From NCBI RefSeq assembly GCF_030160015.1, contig NZ_BSNN01000002.1, forward strand, positions 930,001 to 994,000: a stretch of 64,000 nucleotides of DNA, given 5' to 3'. A program made the position numbers and the translations under genes. The notes beneath the pieces are model-generated. The model did no database searches, was not told the DNA's origin, and worked only from the letters and a program-made list of their open reading frames with translations. The first letter of the stretch is position 1. Each line of letters starts with the position of its first letter. Origin of the DNA: Amylibacter marinus. GTDB lineage: Bacteria > Pseudomonadota > Alphaproteobacteria > Rhodobacterales > Rhodobacteraceae. Below are positions 45,204 through 53,224 of the stretch, piece by piece.

Positions 45204-46909
45204 GCAAAGAACGGCGCAACCGCGCGTGGTATGGGAAACACGACAAAGATGGGTTTATTCACCGCAGTTGGATGAAGAATCAGGGCTTCCCTGATCATGC
45301 CTTTGATGGTCGCCCGATCATTGGGATTTGCAACACATGGTCAGAATTAACCCCGTGTAATTCAGGCCTGCGGGATCTGGCCGAGGGCGTAAAACGTGGC
45401 GTCTGGGAGGCCGGGGGGTTCCCAGTAGAGTTTCCAGTAATGAGTTTGGGTGAAACCCAGATGAAGCCCACGGCGATGCTATTTCGCAATCTGTTGGCGA
45501 TGGATGTCGAGGAATCGATCCGCGCCTATGGCATAGATGGCGTCGTGTTGCTGGGGGGCTGTGACAAGACTACGCCTGGGCAATTGATGGGGGCGGCCAG
45601 TGTTGATTTACCAACGATCGTTGTGTCATCGGGGCCAATGCTCAATGGTAAATGGCAGGGCAAGGACATCGGATCAGGCACAGATGTATGGAAATTCTCC
45701 GAAGATGTGCGCGCAGGAGATATGACCCTAAAGGATTTCATGGCCGCCGAGAGCGGCATGAGCAGATCCAAGGGCACCTGTATGACCATGGGCACAGCAT
45801 CAACAATGGCATCCCTGTGCGAGGCCATGGGGGTATGCCTGCCCACCAATGCCGCCCTGCCGGCGGTAGACAGCCGCCGCATGGCGCTGGCCCATGTAAC
45901 CGGCAAGCGGATTGTAGAAATGGTGGACGAGGATCTGAAGCTGTCAAAAATTCTGACGCGCAGCGCCTTTGAAAATGCTATTTTAGCAAATGGTGCGGTT
46001 GGGGGATCTACCAATTCTGTGGTGCACCTATTGGCCCTTGCGGGGCGCGTTGGGGTGGATCTAACGTTGGATGATTTCGACCTTGGCTCTGATATTCCAT
46101 TACTGGTGAATTGCATGCCCTCGGGAAAATACCTGATGGAGGATTTCTGCTATGCTGGCGGTATGCCTGTTATTCTAAAAGAGCTGGGCGAGAGATTGCG
46201 CAGTGCCACCACCTGTTTGGGCGGGGATATTACCGCCTATGCCGAGGGGGCGGAATGTTTTAACCGCGATGTGATCCATGCCTTTGATACCCCGCTGAAA
46301 CCGGCGGCAGGGATCAAGGTTCTGCGCGGCAATTTGGCCCCGCGCGGCGCGATTGTAAAACCGTCTGCCGCCAGCGAACACCTGCTGGAACACGAGGGCG
46401 AGGCCTATGTTTTTGAAAACATCGAACAATTAAAGGCCACCATTGATGACCCTGATCTGCCGGTAACCAAAGACAGCATTCTGGTGCTAAAGGGCTGTGG
46501 ACCCAAGGGATATCCGGGCATGGCCGAGGTTGGCAACATGCCGATCCCGCGTAAATTGGTGCGCGAGGGTGTGCGCGATATGGTACGTATTTCTGATGCG
46601 CGCATGTCTGGTACCGCCTTTGGCACCGTGATCTTGCATGTTTCCCCCGAGGCCAATGCGGGGGGTAATCTGGCCTTGGTACAGACCGGTGATCGCATTC
46701 GCTTTTCTGCCAAAGACGGGGTGTTGGATGTGTTGATTTCTGATACAGAATTGGAACAGCGCCGCGCCAATTGGGCGCCTGATGCGCCCCATTACACCCG
46801 CGGGTATGCCAAAATGTATATCGATCATGTGATGCAGGCCGACCAAGGGGCCGATCTAGATTTCCTTGTGGGCAAAGACACACGCCCCGTAACACGAGAG
46901 AGCCACTGA
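45200..46909 (+). CDS. IlvD/Edd family sugar-acid dehydratase (L-arabinonate/D-galactonate type)
   Basis: 569-residue Fe-S dehydratase. Motifs: PIIGICNTWSELTPCNSGLRDLAE near residue 44 (first cluster Cys), VLLGGCDKTTPGQLMGAASVDLP near residue 118, SGTC-like RSKGTCMTMGTASTMASL near residue 190, and C-terminal GCGPKGYPGMAEVGNM. The whole pattern closely follows L-arabinonate dehydratase of Rhizobium leguminosarum, which also accepts D-galactonate and D-fuconate. In this locus it should convert D-galactonate to 2-keto-3-deoxygalactonate, taking the place usually held by enolase-type DgoD. Start chosen at 45200 (ATGA overlap). Confidence 0.88.
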   Translation: MSKERRNRAWYGKHDKDGFIHRSWMKNQGFPDHAFDGRPIIGICNTWSELTPCNSGLRDLAEGVKRGVWEAGGFPVEFPVMSLGETQMKPTAMLFRNLLAMDVEESIRAYGIDGVVLLGGCDKTTPGQLMGAASVDLPTIVVSSGPMLNGKWQGKDIGSGTDVWKFSEDVRAGDMTLKDFMAAESGMSRSKGTCMTMGTASTMASLCEAMGVCLPTNAALPAVDSRRMALAHVTGKRIVEMVDEDLKLSKILTRSAFENAILANGAVGGSTNSVVHLLALAGRVGVDLTLDDFDLGSDIPLLVNCMPSGKYLMEDFCYAGGMPVILKELGERLRSATTCLGGDITAYAEGAECFNRDVIHAFDTPLKPAAGIKVLRGNLAPRGAIVKPSAASEHLLEHEGEAYVFENIEQLKATIDDPDLPVTKDSILVLKGCGPKGYPGMAEVGNMPIPRKLVREGVRDMVRISDARMSGTAFGTVILHVSPEANAGGNLALVQTGDRIRFSAKDGVLDVLISDTELEQRRANWAPDAPHYTRGYAKMYIDHVMQADQGADLDFLVGKDTRPVTRESH

Positions 46910-47679
46910 TGAGCCAGACCGCAACATTTCACGACCTAAAGGGCAAAAGCGTATTTATCACGGGGGGCGGCTCGGGCATTGGCGCATCCCTAACCGAGGG
47001 CTTTATCGAACAAGGGGCGAATGTGGCCTTTGTTCAACGGTCGGATTCCACAGCGTTTTGCAATGAAATGGAGAGCAAACACGGGGTGCGCCCCCTGTTT
47101 ATACCCTGTGATATTACCGATATCGCGGCCCTGCGCGGTGCAATTGATACCGCCAGTGCGGCCCATGGGGCCGTGCAGGTTCTGGTGAACAACGCCGCCA
47201 ATGATCAGCGCCACAGCACCGCCGAGGTTGACGAGGAATTCTGGGACTGGTCACAGGCGATTAACCTAAAGGCATATTTCTTCGCCTGTCAGGCGGTGAT
47301 CGAGGGCATGAAATCCAAGGGCGGCGGCGCCATCGTGAATTTCTCCTCCATCAGTTATATGATGGGCAATGCAGGTTATCCCGCCTATACCACCGCAAAT
47401 GCGGGGATTAATGGTATGTCGCGTTCATTAGCGCGAGAATTTGGGCCAGATAATATTCGGGTGAATGCATTGGCGCCGGGCTGGGTTCTAACACAAAAGC
47501 AATTGGATCAATGGGCCGAACCCTCCGCATTGGCGGCGCATCTGGAACGCCAATGCCTGAAAGAACACCTAGCGCCGCGCGATATTGTGGATGGGGTATT
47601 GTTTTTAGCCTCTAACACCAGCCGCATGATGACCGGCCAGACGATGGTTGTGGATGGTGGCGTGGTGACCACTGGTTAA
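46909..47679 (+). CDS. SDR family oxidoreductase (putative galactose dehydrogenase, altered active site)
   Basis: 256-residue short-chain dehydrogenase. The cofactor motif is GKSVFITGGGSGIGASLTEGF near residue 9; NNAAND and the catalytic Ser in NFSSISYM are present. The active-site motif reads YTTAN (Tyr160, Asn164) where YxxxK is expected, so the catalytic lysine is replaced. From its position between the dehydratase and the aldolase it should oxidise galactose to galactonolactone, but the missing Lys makes the activity doubtful. The start codon shares one base with the dehydratase stop (TGATG). Confidence 0.82.
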   Translation: MSQTATFHDLKGKSVFITGGGSGIGASLTEGFIEQGANVAFVQRSDSTAFCNEMESKHGVRPLFIPCDITDIAALRGAIDTASAAHGAVQVLVNNAANDQRHSTAEVDEEFWDWSQAINLKAYFFACQAVIEGMKSKGGGAIVNFSSISYMMGNAGYPAYTTANAGINGMSRSLAREFGPDNIRVNALAPGWVLTQKQLDQWAEPSALAAHLERQCLKEHLAPRDIVDGVLFLASNTSRMMTGQTMVVDGGVVTTG

Positions 47680-47714
47680 GGGCCACGCGCCCATTAGAAG
47701 AATTGGACAAGACT

Positions 47715-48323
47715 ATGGATAGAAACATTATCGCAATTTTGCGCGGCGTGCGCCCAGACGAGGTGGTTGAACTGGCGGGGGCCTTAATCGAGGCAGGCAT
47801 CACCAAGATCGAGGTGCCGCTGAACTCGCCAGATCCGTTTGACAGCATCGCGCGCTTGGTCACAACCTACGGCGAGCGTGCATTGATTGGGGCGGGCACC
47901 GTGCTCTCGATCAGCGATGTGGCCCGCCTGAAAGAGATCGGCGCCAAGTTGGTGGTATCCCCAGACACCAACATCGAGGTGATCAAGGCCACTAAGGCCG
48001 CAAACATGCTCTCTTATCCTGGGGTTATGACCCCTACGGATTGTTTTTCCGCCCTTCGCGCAGGGGCTGATGGGCTAAAGTTTTTCCCAGGCTCTTTAAT
48101 CGGGCCAGCGGGTCTGGCGGCCATTCGCGCGGTGCTGCCCAAGGGTACTGAAACCTTGGCCGTGGGCGGCGCAGATGCCAGCAATTTCGCCCAGTGGCAG
48201 GCCGCAGGGGCAGATGGTTTTGGCATTGGATCGGCCATTTACAAGCCCGGTATAAACCGCGCAGAGATCGCCGCCCGCGCCGCAGAAATCGTGACCGCCT
48301 ATGATGCGGCATATGATCTGTGA
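47715..48323 (+). CDS. dgoA: 2-dehydro-3-deoxy-6-phosphogalactonate aldolase
   Basis: 202-residue class I aldolase of the KDPG/KDPGal family, splitting 2-keto-3-deoxy-6-phosphogalactonate into pyruvate and glyceraldehyde-3-phosphate. IIAILRGVRPDE near the start, ITKIEVPLNSPDP (catalytic Glu) and GADGLKFFPGSLIGPAGL (Schiff-base Lys) are diagnostic; the EVPLNSP version and FFPG fit DgoA more than Eda. I start at ATG 47715; a TTG four codons earlier (47703) is possible. It needs a phosphorylated substrate, which implies a kinase not found in the window. Confidence 0.92.
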   Translation: MDRNIIAILRGVRPDEVVELAGALIEAGITKIEVPLNSPDPFDSIARLVTTYGERALIGAGTVLSISDVARLKEIGAKLVVSPDTNIEVIKATKAANMLSYPGVMTPTDCFSALRAGADGLKFFPGSLIGPAGLAAIRAVLPKGTETLAVGGADASNFAQWQAAGADGFGIGSAIYKPGINRAEIAARAAEIVTAYDAAYDL

Positions 48324-49165
48324 TCGCGCCCTATGACCCGCGCAACGCCTCTTTGGGCGAGGGGCCGCTGTGGCATCCAGAACGCGCACAACTGTTCTGG
48401 TTTGATATCAATAACAACACCCTGCTAAGCCGCACCCAAGACGGACCAGCGCAGTGGCAATTTGACCGCCCTGTTTCTGCGGCGGGCTGGGTCAGCCATG
48501 ATGAGTTATTGATTGCCAGCGCCACCGATCTGTTTGTGTTCAATGTTGAAACCACAGCCCAAAGAACCCTCTGTGGGCTAGAGGTCGATAATTCCGCCAC
48601 ACGTTCCAATGATGGGCGCGCCGATCCATGGGGGGGCTTTTGGATTGGCACCATGGGCCGGCAGGCCGAGGCGCAGGCGGGGGCGATTTATCGATACCAC
48701 CGCGGTGTGCTGACGCGGCTGTACTCGGATATCACCATATCCAATGCGATCTGTTTTTCACCTGATAAATCTTCGGCCTATTTCGCCGATACACCGAGGC
48801 GCCAAATTATGCGCGTCTCGTTGGATAGCGATGGTTGGCCCATGGGCGCGCCAGAGGTGTTTGTCGACCTATCTGAACAGGGGTATAATCCAGATGGGGC
48901 AGTGGTGGATAGCACGGGCCATCTGTGGAACGCCCAGTGGGGCGCGGGGCGCGTAGCGCGCTATGCGCCCGATGGGGCCTTTGTTTCGGCTGTGGAAATT
49001 CCCGCCGCACAGGCCACTTGCCCTGCTTTTGGCGGTGCGGATTACAAAACCCTATTTGTGACCTCTGCATCGGAGGGTATGGTTAATCCATCCCCCGAAC
49101 AGGGCCAAGTGTTCAGCACCCAAACCGCCATCACAGGCCAACGTGAACACGCCGTAATATTATAA
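48320..49165 (+). CDS. SMP-30/gluconolactonase family lactonase
   Basis: 281-residue six-bladed beta-propeller lactonase. The metal-binding Glu lies in SLGEGPLWHPERAQLFWFDI near residue 13, with Asn in NDGRADPWGGFWIGTM near residue 95 and the Asp region in NPDGAVVDSTGHLWNAQWGAGRVARY near residue 190. In this operon it should open galactono-1,4- or 1,5-lactone to galactonate. The GTG start overlaps the aldolase stop by four bases (GTGA). Confidence 0.9.
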   Translation: MIAPYDPRNASLGEGPLWHPERAQLFWFDINNNTLLSRTQDGPAQWQFDRPVSAAGWVSHDELLIASATDLFVFNVETTAQRTLCGLEVDNSATRSNDGRADPWGGFWIGTMGRQAEAQAGAIYRYHRGVLTRLYSDITISNAICFSPDKSSAYFADTPRRQIMRVSLDSDGWPMGAPEVFVDLSEQGYNPDGAVVDSTGHLWNAQWGAGRVARYAPDGAFVSAVEIPAAQATCPAFGGADYKTLFVTSASEGMVNPSPEQGQVFSTQTAITGQREHAVIL

Positions 49166-49175
49166 GTGAAGTCAG

Positions 49176-51080
49176 ATGAAAAGAACTCTAGGAACCTGCT
49201 ACTACCCCGAACATTGGCCCGAGGATCAATGGGGCGAAGATGCGCGCCGCATGGTCGAGGCAGGCCTGACATGGGTGCGCATTGGTGAATTTGCGTGGTC
49301 GCGGCTGGAGCCGGTGCGCGGCGCGTATGATTTTGCATGGTTAGACCGCGCGATTGCGGTTCTGGGGGGCGCTGGCCTGCGCGTGGTGCTGGGCACGCCT
49401 ACGGCCACGCCACCGCGCTGGATGCTAGACCGCCACCCAGACATGTTGGCGCTGGATGAACAGGGACGCGCGCGCAAATTTGGGTCGCGGCGGCATTATT
49501 GTTTTAGTCACGAGGGGTATCGCGCCGAGTGCGCCCTGATCGTTGAGCAGCTGGCAGAACGCTATGGCAAGAACCCCCATGTGGCGGCATGGCAGACCGA
49601 CAATGAATACGGGTGCCACGACACCGCCCTTTCCTACAGTGACGCGGCGCGCATAGGATTTCAGGTTTGGCTACGTGACCGGTTCTCGGGCGATATTGCA
49701 GCACTGAACACCGCATGGGGCAATGTGTTTTGGTCTATGGAATATGATGATTTTGCCCAGATCGATCTGCCAAATCTAACGGTTACCGAGGCCAACCCCG
49801 CCCATTGCTTGGCATTTCGCCGCTATACATCCGATGCGGTGGTCAGCTTTAACCGGTTACAGGTTGATATCCTGCGCGCCCATACGGATAGGCCGCTGAC
49901 CCATAATTATATGGGGCGGATCACCGATTTTGACCATTTCGCGGTGGGGGATGATTTGGATATCGCCAGCTGGGATAGCTATCCGCTGGGCTTTTTGGAA
50001 GACCGCGTTGGCGCCGATGCCGCCCGTCAGCGTATCTATGCTCAGACGGGCGATCCTGACTTTCAGGCCTTTCACCATGATTTATACCGCGCGGTTGGGC
50101 GCGGGCGCTGGTGGGTGATGGAACAACAGCCCGGGCCTGTAAACTGGGCACCCTATAACCCAGAGCCCCTGCCCGGCATGGTACGCCTATGGACATGGGA
50201 GGCCTTTGCCCATGGGGCCGAGGCGGTGTGTTATTTCCGCTGGCGCCAAGCACCAATGGCCCAAGAGCAACTGCATGCGGGCATGTTGCGTCCAGACAGC
50301 AAGGATGCCCCCGCTATCATCGAGGCCCGCGAGGTGGCGCGCGAATTGGCCGATGCGGGTGATGTTGCACCAGCGCAGGCCCCCGTGGGCTTGATCTTTG
50401 ACTACGATGCAGATGCGGCTTGGCAGGTACAGCCCCACGGGGCAACACTTAGCTATTTCGGGCTGGTATTTGAACAATACCGCGCCTTGCGCTCCTTGGG
50501 CCTATCGGTGGATATTCTACCGCCAACGGTTCGTGATTTCACGGGCTACGCTGTGGTTCTGGCCCCAGGGATGATGCATATGCCCCAAGATTTAAAGAAC
50601 GCATTGGCCCAGAGTGAGGCCCATGTGGTGCTGGGCCCGCGCAGTGGCGCGCGCGATGCCCATATGAATATTCCCCTGCCCTTGCCACCGGATTACCCCG
50701 ACTTGGATGTGACTGTGGCACGTATTGAAAGCCTTCGCCCCGATATGCCCCGTGATTTGGCCGATGGTGGTCGGATTATCAATTACCGCGAGATTATTGA
50801 GGGCACTGCAGATGTGGTTCTGCGCTGTGCAAAAGGATCAGCCATTGCCATGCACGCGGGTACGGGCACCTATGTGGCGGCTTGGCTGGATTTAGAGGGA
50901 TGGCAGAATATCCTGCGCCCCCTGATACAGAACGCAGGAATCGAGACGATCGACCTGCCCGATGGGGTGCGTATCCGCGATACGGGGGCCGAGCGATTCT
51001 GGTTTAATTTCACCCAAGAGCCCCATCAGATCGGCGCGCATCATTTGGCGCCGATCTCGGTTTTACGCCAGCCGCGTTAG
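49176..51080 (+). CDS. GH42 beta-galactosidase
   Basis: 634-residue beta-galactosidase. Start LGTCYYPEHWPEDQWGEDARRM is the GH42 opening. Acid/base Glu lies in WQTDNEYGCHDT near residue 143, nucleophile Glu in WWVMEQQPGPVNW near residue 315. A trimerisation domain and a C-terminal beta domain follow (FTGYAVVLAPGMMHMPQDL, GTGTYVAAWLDL). No signal peptide, so it works on imported sugar. Last gene of the galactoside operon; it ends four bases into the convergent SDR gene. GH42 enzymes often act on beta-galactosides other than lactose. Confidence 0.93.
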   Translation: MKRTLGTCYYPEHWPEDQWGEDARRMVEAGLTWVRIGEFAWSRLEPVRGAYDFAWLDRAIAVLGGAGLRVVLGTPTATPPRWMLDRHPDMLALDEQGRARKFGSRRHYCFSHEGYRAECALIVEQLAERYGKNPHVAAWQTDNEYGCHDTALSYSDAARIGFQVWLRDRFSGDIAALNTAWGNVFWSMEYDDFAQIDLPNLTVTEANPAHCLAFRRYTSDAVVSFNRLQVDILRAHTDRPLTHNYMGRITDFDHFAVGDDLDIASWDSYPLGFLEDRVGADAARQRIYAQTGDPDFQAFHHDLYRAVGRGRWWVMEQQPGPVNWAPYNPEPLPGMVRLWTWEAFAHGAEAVCYFRWRQAPMAQEQLHAGMLRPDSKDAPAIIEAREVARELADAGDVAPAQAPVGLIFDYDADAAWQVQPHGATLSYFGLVFEQYRALRSLGLSVDILPPTVRDFTGYAVVLAPGMMHMPQDLKNALAQSEAHVVLGPRSGARDAHMNIPLPLPPDYPDLDVTVARIESLRPDMPRDLADGGRIINYREIIEGTADVVLRCAKGSAIAMHAGTGTYVAAWLDLEGWQNILRPLIQNAGIETIDLPDGVRIRDTGAERFWFNFTQEPHQIGAHHLAPISVLRQPR

Positions 51081-51844
51081 CGTGGTGCCATGCGAATGGC
51101 GCCATCTAGGCGAATGACCTCGCCGTTCAGCATGGGGTTGCCCACGATATGCGCGGCCAAATCTGCATATTCTGATGGTTTGCCAAGGCGTGATGGGCAC
51201 GGCACCTGCGCACCCAAGGAATCTTGCACCTCTTGGGGCATCGCCGCCAGCATTGGTGTTAAAAATATGCCCGGCGCGATGGCACAAACGCGAATGCCCT
51301 TATCGGCCAGATCGCGTGCCATTGGCAGGGTCATGCCGACAATGCCCCCCTTGGAGGCCGCATAGGCCACTTGTCCTACCTGCCCGTCATAGGCGGCAAC
51401 AGAGGCGGTATTGATGATCACACCGCGGCTGTTATCTGGCCCAAAGGTATCGGCCTCGACCATACGCGTGGCGGCCTGACTGGCGCAATTAAACGAGCCG
51501 ATTAAGTTGACACCAATCACCGAGGCGAACAATTCTGGGTCATGAGGTGCACCGCGCGATACGGTTTTGGCCGCAGGGGCGATGCCTGCACAATTCACCA
51601 GCACCCGTGCAACGCCCAGCTCTGCCTCTACACGGTCAAGCCCCGCGGTCACGCTTGCGGGATCGGTCACATTAACCTTACAGAATATACCGCCGATTTT
51701 GGCGCTGTGTTCGGCGCCCGCTGCCTCGTTCAGATCAAACAGCGCCACCTTCATACCCTGTGCGGCCAGCGTTTCCGCGGTTGCGGCGCCAAGGCCAGAT
51801 GCCCCGCCAGTTACGATGGCTACTTTGTCTTTCCAATCAGTCAT
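51077..51844 (-). CDS. SDR family dehydrogenase (3-hydroxyacyl-CoA dehydrogenase type II-like)
   Basis: 255-residue short-chain dehydrogenase with intact catalytic set: DKVAIVTGGASGLGAATAETLA at the N terminus, VNCAGIAPAAK, NTASVAAYDGQVGQVAYAASKGGIVGMTLPMARDLA (Ser, then YxxxK as YAASK). DNSRGVIINTASVAAYDG and the C-terminal RLDGAIRMAPR resemble HSD10/type II hydroxyacyl-CoA dehydrogenases, which use NAD. I start at 51844, where ATGA overlaps the upstream MarR stop. A longer frame from 51958 would run through the MarR gene. Confidence 0.85.
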   Translation of the reverse strand: MTDWKDKVAIVTGGASGLGAATAETLAAQGMKVALFDLNEAAGAEHSAKIGGIFCKVNVTDPASVTAGLDRVEAELGVARVLVNCAGIAPAAKTVSRGAPHDPELFASVIGVNLIGSFNCASQAATRMVEADTFGPDNSRGVIINTASVAAYDGQVGQVAYAASKGGIVGMTLPMARDLADKGIRVCAIAPGIFLTPMLAAMPQEVQDSLGAQVPCPSRLGKPSEYADLAAHIVGNPMLNGEVIRLDGAIRMAPR

Positions 51845-52290
51845 GGTGTTTTTCCTTCTTCGAATTTTCTGATTTTTTGCAACACTGCGCGCAGACTGTC
51901 GATCTCTGTCGCGCTTAATACTTGGGTTAGCTGCTCTTCTTGCATTTGAATGGCACACAGAGCCTCTTGGTGGGCGGCAATGCCCTTGGCTGTGGCGATC
52001 AGCGCCTGAATACGCCGATCTCCGGGCACAGCCACGCGATTAAGTAGGGCGCGCTGTTCCAGGGCATCAATGGTACTGACCAAGCCAGAGCGCTCTACCC
52101 CCAGATGGCGGGCAAGGGTGCTTTGGGTGATATTGGGGATTTCAACCGCCAGCGCCAGTGCGGAAAATTCACGCGGGGCCAGACCGATGTTGGCAAGACA
52201 TCTGCGAATTTGCGATTCTGCGATGGTATTGGCGCGTTTCAGGTTATAGCCGATCATCGCGTCAAGCGCGCTGTTTTGCTCTGCGGTCAT
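51841..52290 (-). CDS. MarR family transcriptional regulator
   Basis: 149-residue winged-helix dimeric regulator. The HTH region is PNITQSTLARHLGVERSGLVSTIDALEQRALLNR, followed by the wing VPGDRRIQALIATAKGIAAHQ. Dimerisation helices lie at both ends. It is co-transcribed with the SDR gene by a four-base overlap and probably regulates it. The 82 bases upstream contain two copies of GTTAAC, a possible binding site. Confidence 0.88.
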   Translation of the reverse strand: MTAEQNSALDAMIGYNLKRANTIAESQIRRCLANIGLAPREFSALALAVEIPNITQSTLARHLGVERSGLVSTIDALEQRALLNRVAVPGDRRIQALIATAKGIAAHQEALCAIQMQEEQLTQVLSATEIDSLRAVLQKIRKFEEGKTP

Positions 52291-52338
52291 CCAAATGGGC
52301 CTCTATAACGTTAACTGGGTCAACTGTTACAGAGGTTA

Positions 52339-52371
52339 ACAATATTTGTCCAGCCTTGGACAGTATTGAGC
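52339..52371 (-). terminator. Hairpin after the PuuD-like gene
   Basis: On the minus strand CAATACTGTCCA and TGGACAAATATTG form a stem with AGGC as loop, one base or so after the stop of the amidotransferase gene. There is no T run, so it may be a processing or protective hairpin or an operator (TGTCCA-N4-TGGACA) for the MarR gene downstream. Confidence 0.4.
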
Positions 52372-52372
52372 G

Positions 52373-53110
52373 TTAGCCGCGCAGGGCCGCCCCAAAGGTT
52401 TCGAATAAGGGGCGCGACACACTATCAAATCCTGCGCGCCACTCTGGATGCCACTGTACCGCCATGGCAAAGCTGGGCGCATCAGCGATGCGGATTGCCT
52501 CTGGGGTGCCGTCGGGGGCGGTGCCTTCGATTATAACACCTTCGCCTGCCTGTTTGATACCTTGACCATGTAGAGAATTCGTGCGTACCACATTTGTGCC
52601 GAAGATTTTGGCAAATTCACCGTCTTCGATCAGCGAGACGTTATGGCGCAGTGCAAATTTTTCCTCTAGCGTACCTTCGGGGGGCATGCGGTGATTCATC
52701 CGCCCAGGCAGGTCGCGAATTTCTGGATAAAGTGATCCGCCAAAGGCCACGTTAAATTCCTGAAAGCCGCGACAAATTCCCAAGATCGGGATGCCCCGTG
52801 CAACACAGGCGCGGATCAATGGCAAGGCCAGCGCATCGCGGTTTCTATCAAATTTTCCATGGGCGGGGGTTTCGGCCTCGTTATATTCCGAGGGGTGAAC
52901 ATTAGGGCGCGCGCCCGTCAACAAGATCCCATCAAAGGTGGCGCAGATATCATCCACGTCATTCACCTGAGGTAGGGCAGGAAAGATCATGGGCATAGCC
53001 CCTGAAACCTCGGCCAAGGCCTCTAGGTTATTGAGGCCAGACATTTGTACCGGGTAGGAATCGTCGATCAGTTCGGCATTGCCAATTACACCAACTAGGG
53101 GACGGGGCAT
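52373..53110 (-). CDS. Gamma-glutamyl-gamma-aminobutyrate hydrolase-like (PuuD, class I amidotransferase)
   Basis: 245-residue peptidase C26 family protein. The nucleophile Cys lies in ILGICRGFQEFNVAFGGSLY near residue 107, the His-Glu pair in FAMAVQWHPEWRAG near residue 220. MPRPLVGVIGN opens the family domain. PuuD removes glutamate from gamma-glutamyl-GABA in putrescine breakdown; no other puu genes are nearby, so the substrate may be another gamma-glutamyl amide. I start at 53110; an upstream in-frame start lies in the glcB terminator. Confidence 0.83.
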   Translation of the reverse strand: MPRPLVGVIGNAELIDDSYPVQMSGLNNLEALAEVSGAMPMIFPALPQVNDVDDICATFDGILLTGARPNVHPSEYNEAETPAHGKFDRNRDALALPLIRACVARGIPILGICRGFQEFNVAFGGSLYPEIRDLPGRMNHRMPPEGTLEEKFALRHNVSLIEDGEFAKIFGTNVVRTNSLHGQGIKQAGEGVIIEGTAPDGTPEAIRIADAPSFAMAVQWHPEWRAGFDSVSRPLFETFGAALRG

Positions 53111-53191
53111 ATCAGACTCACTTTGTAGTTCATCGCCACTGTTGCAGATCGTGCATCGAATGAAAACCACACCCTGGGGAAAAAGCGACAT

Positions 53192-53217
53192 AAAACCCGC
53201 CTCGAAGGGCGGGCTTT
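53192..53217 (-). terminator. Rho-independent terminator after glcB
   Basis: On the minus strand AGCCCGCC-CTTCGA-GGCGGGTTTTAT forms a GC stem with a T-rich tail, eight bases after the glcB stop. Confidence 0.8.
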
Positions 53218-53224
53218 GGAGCGC

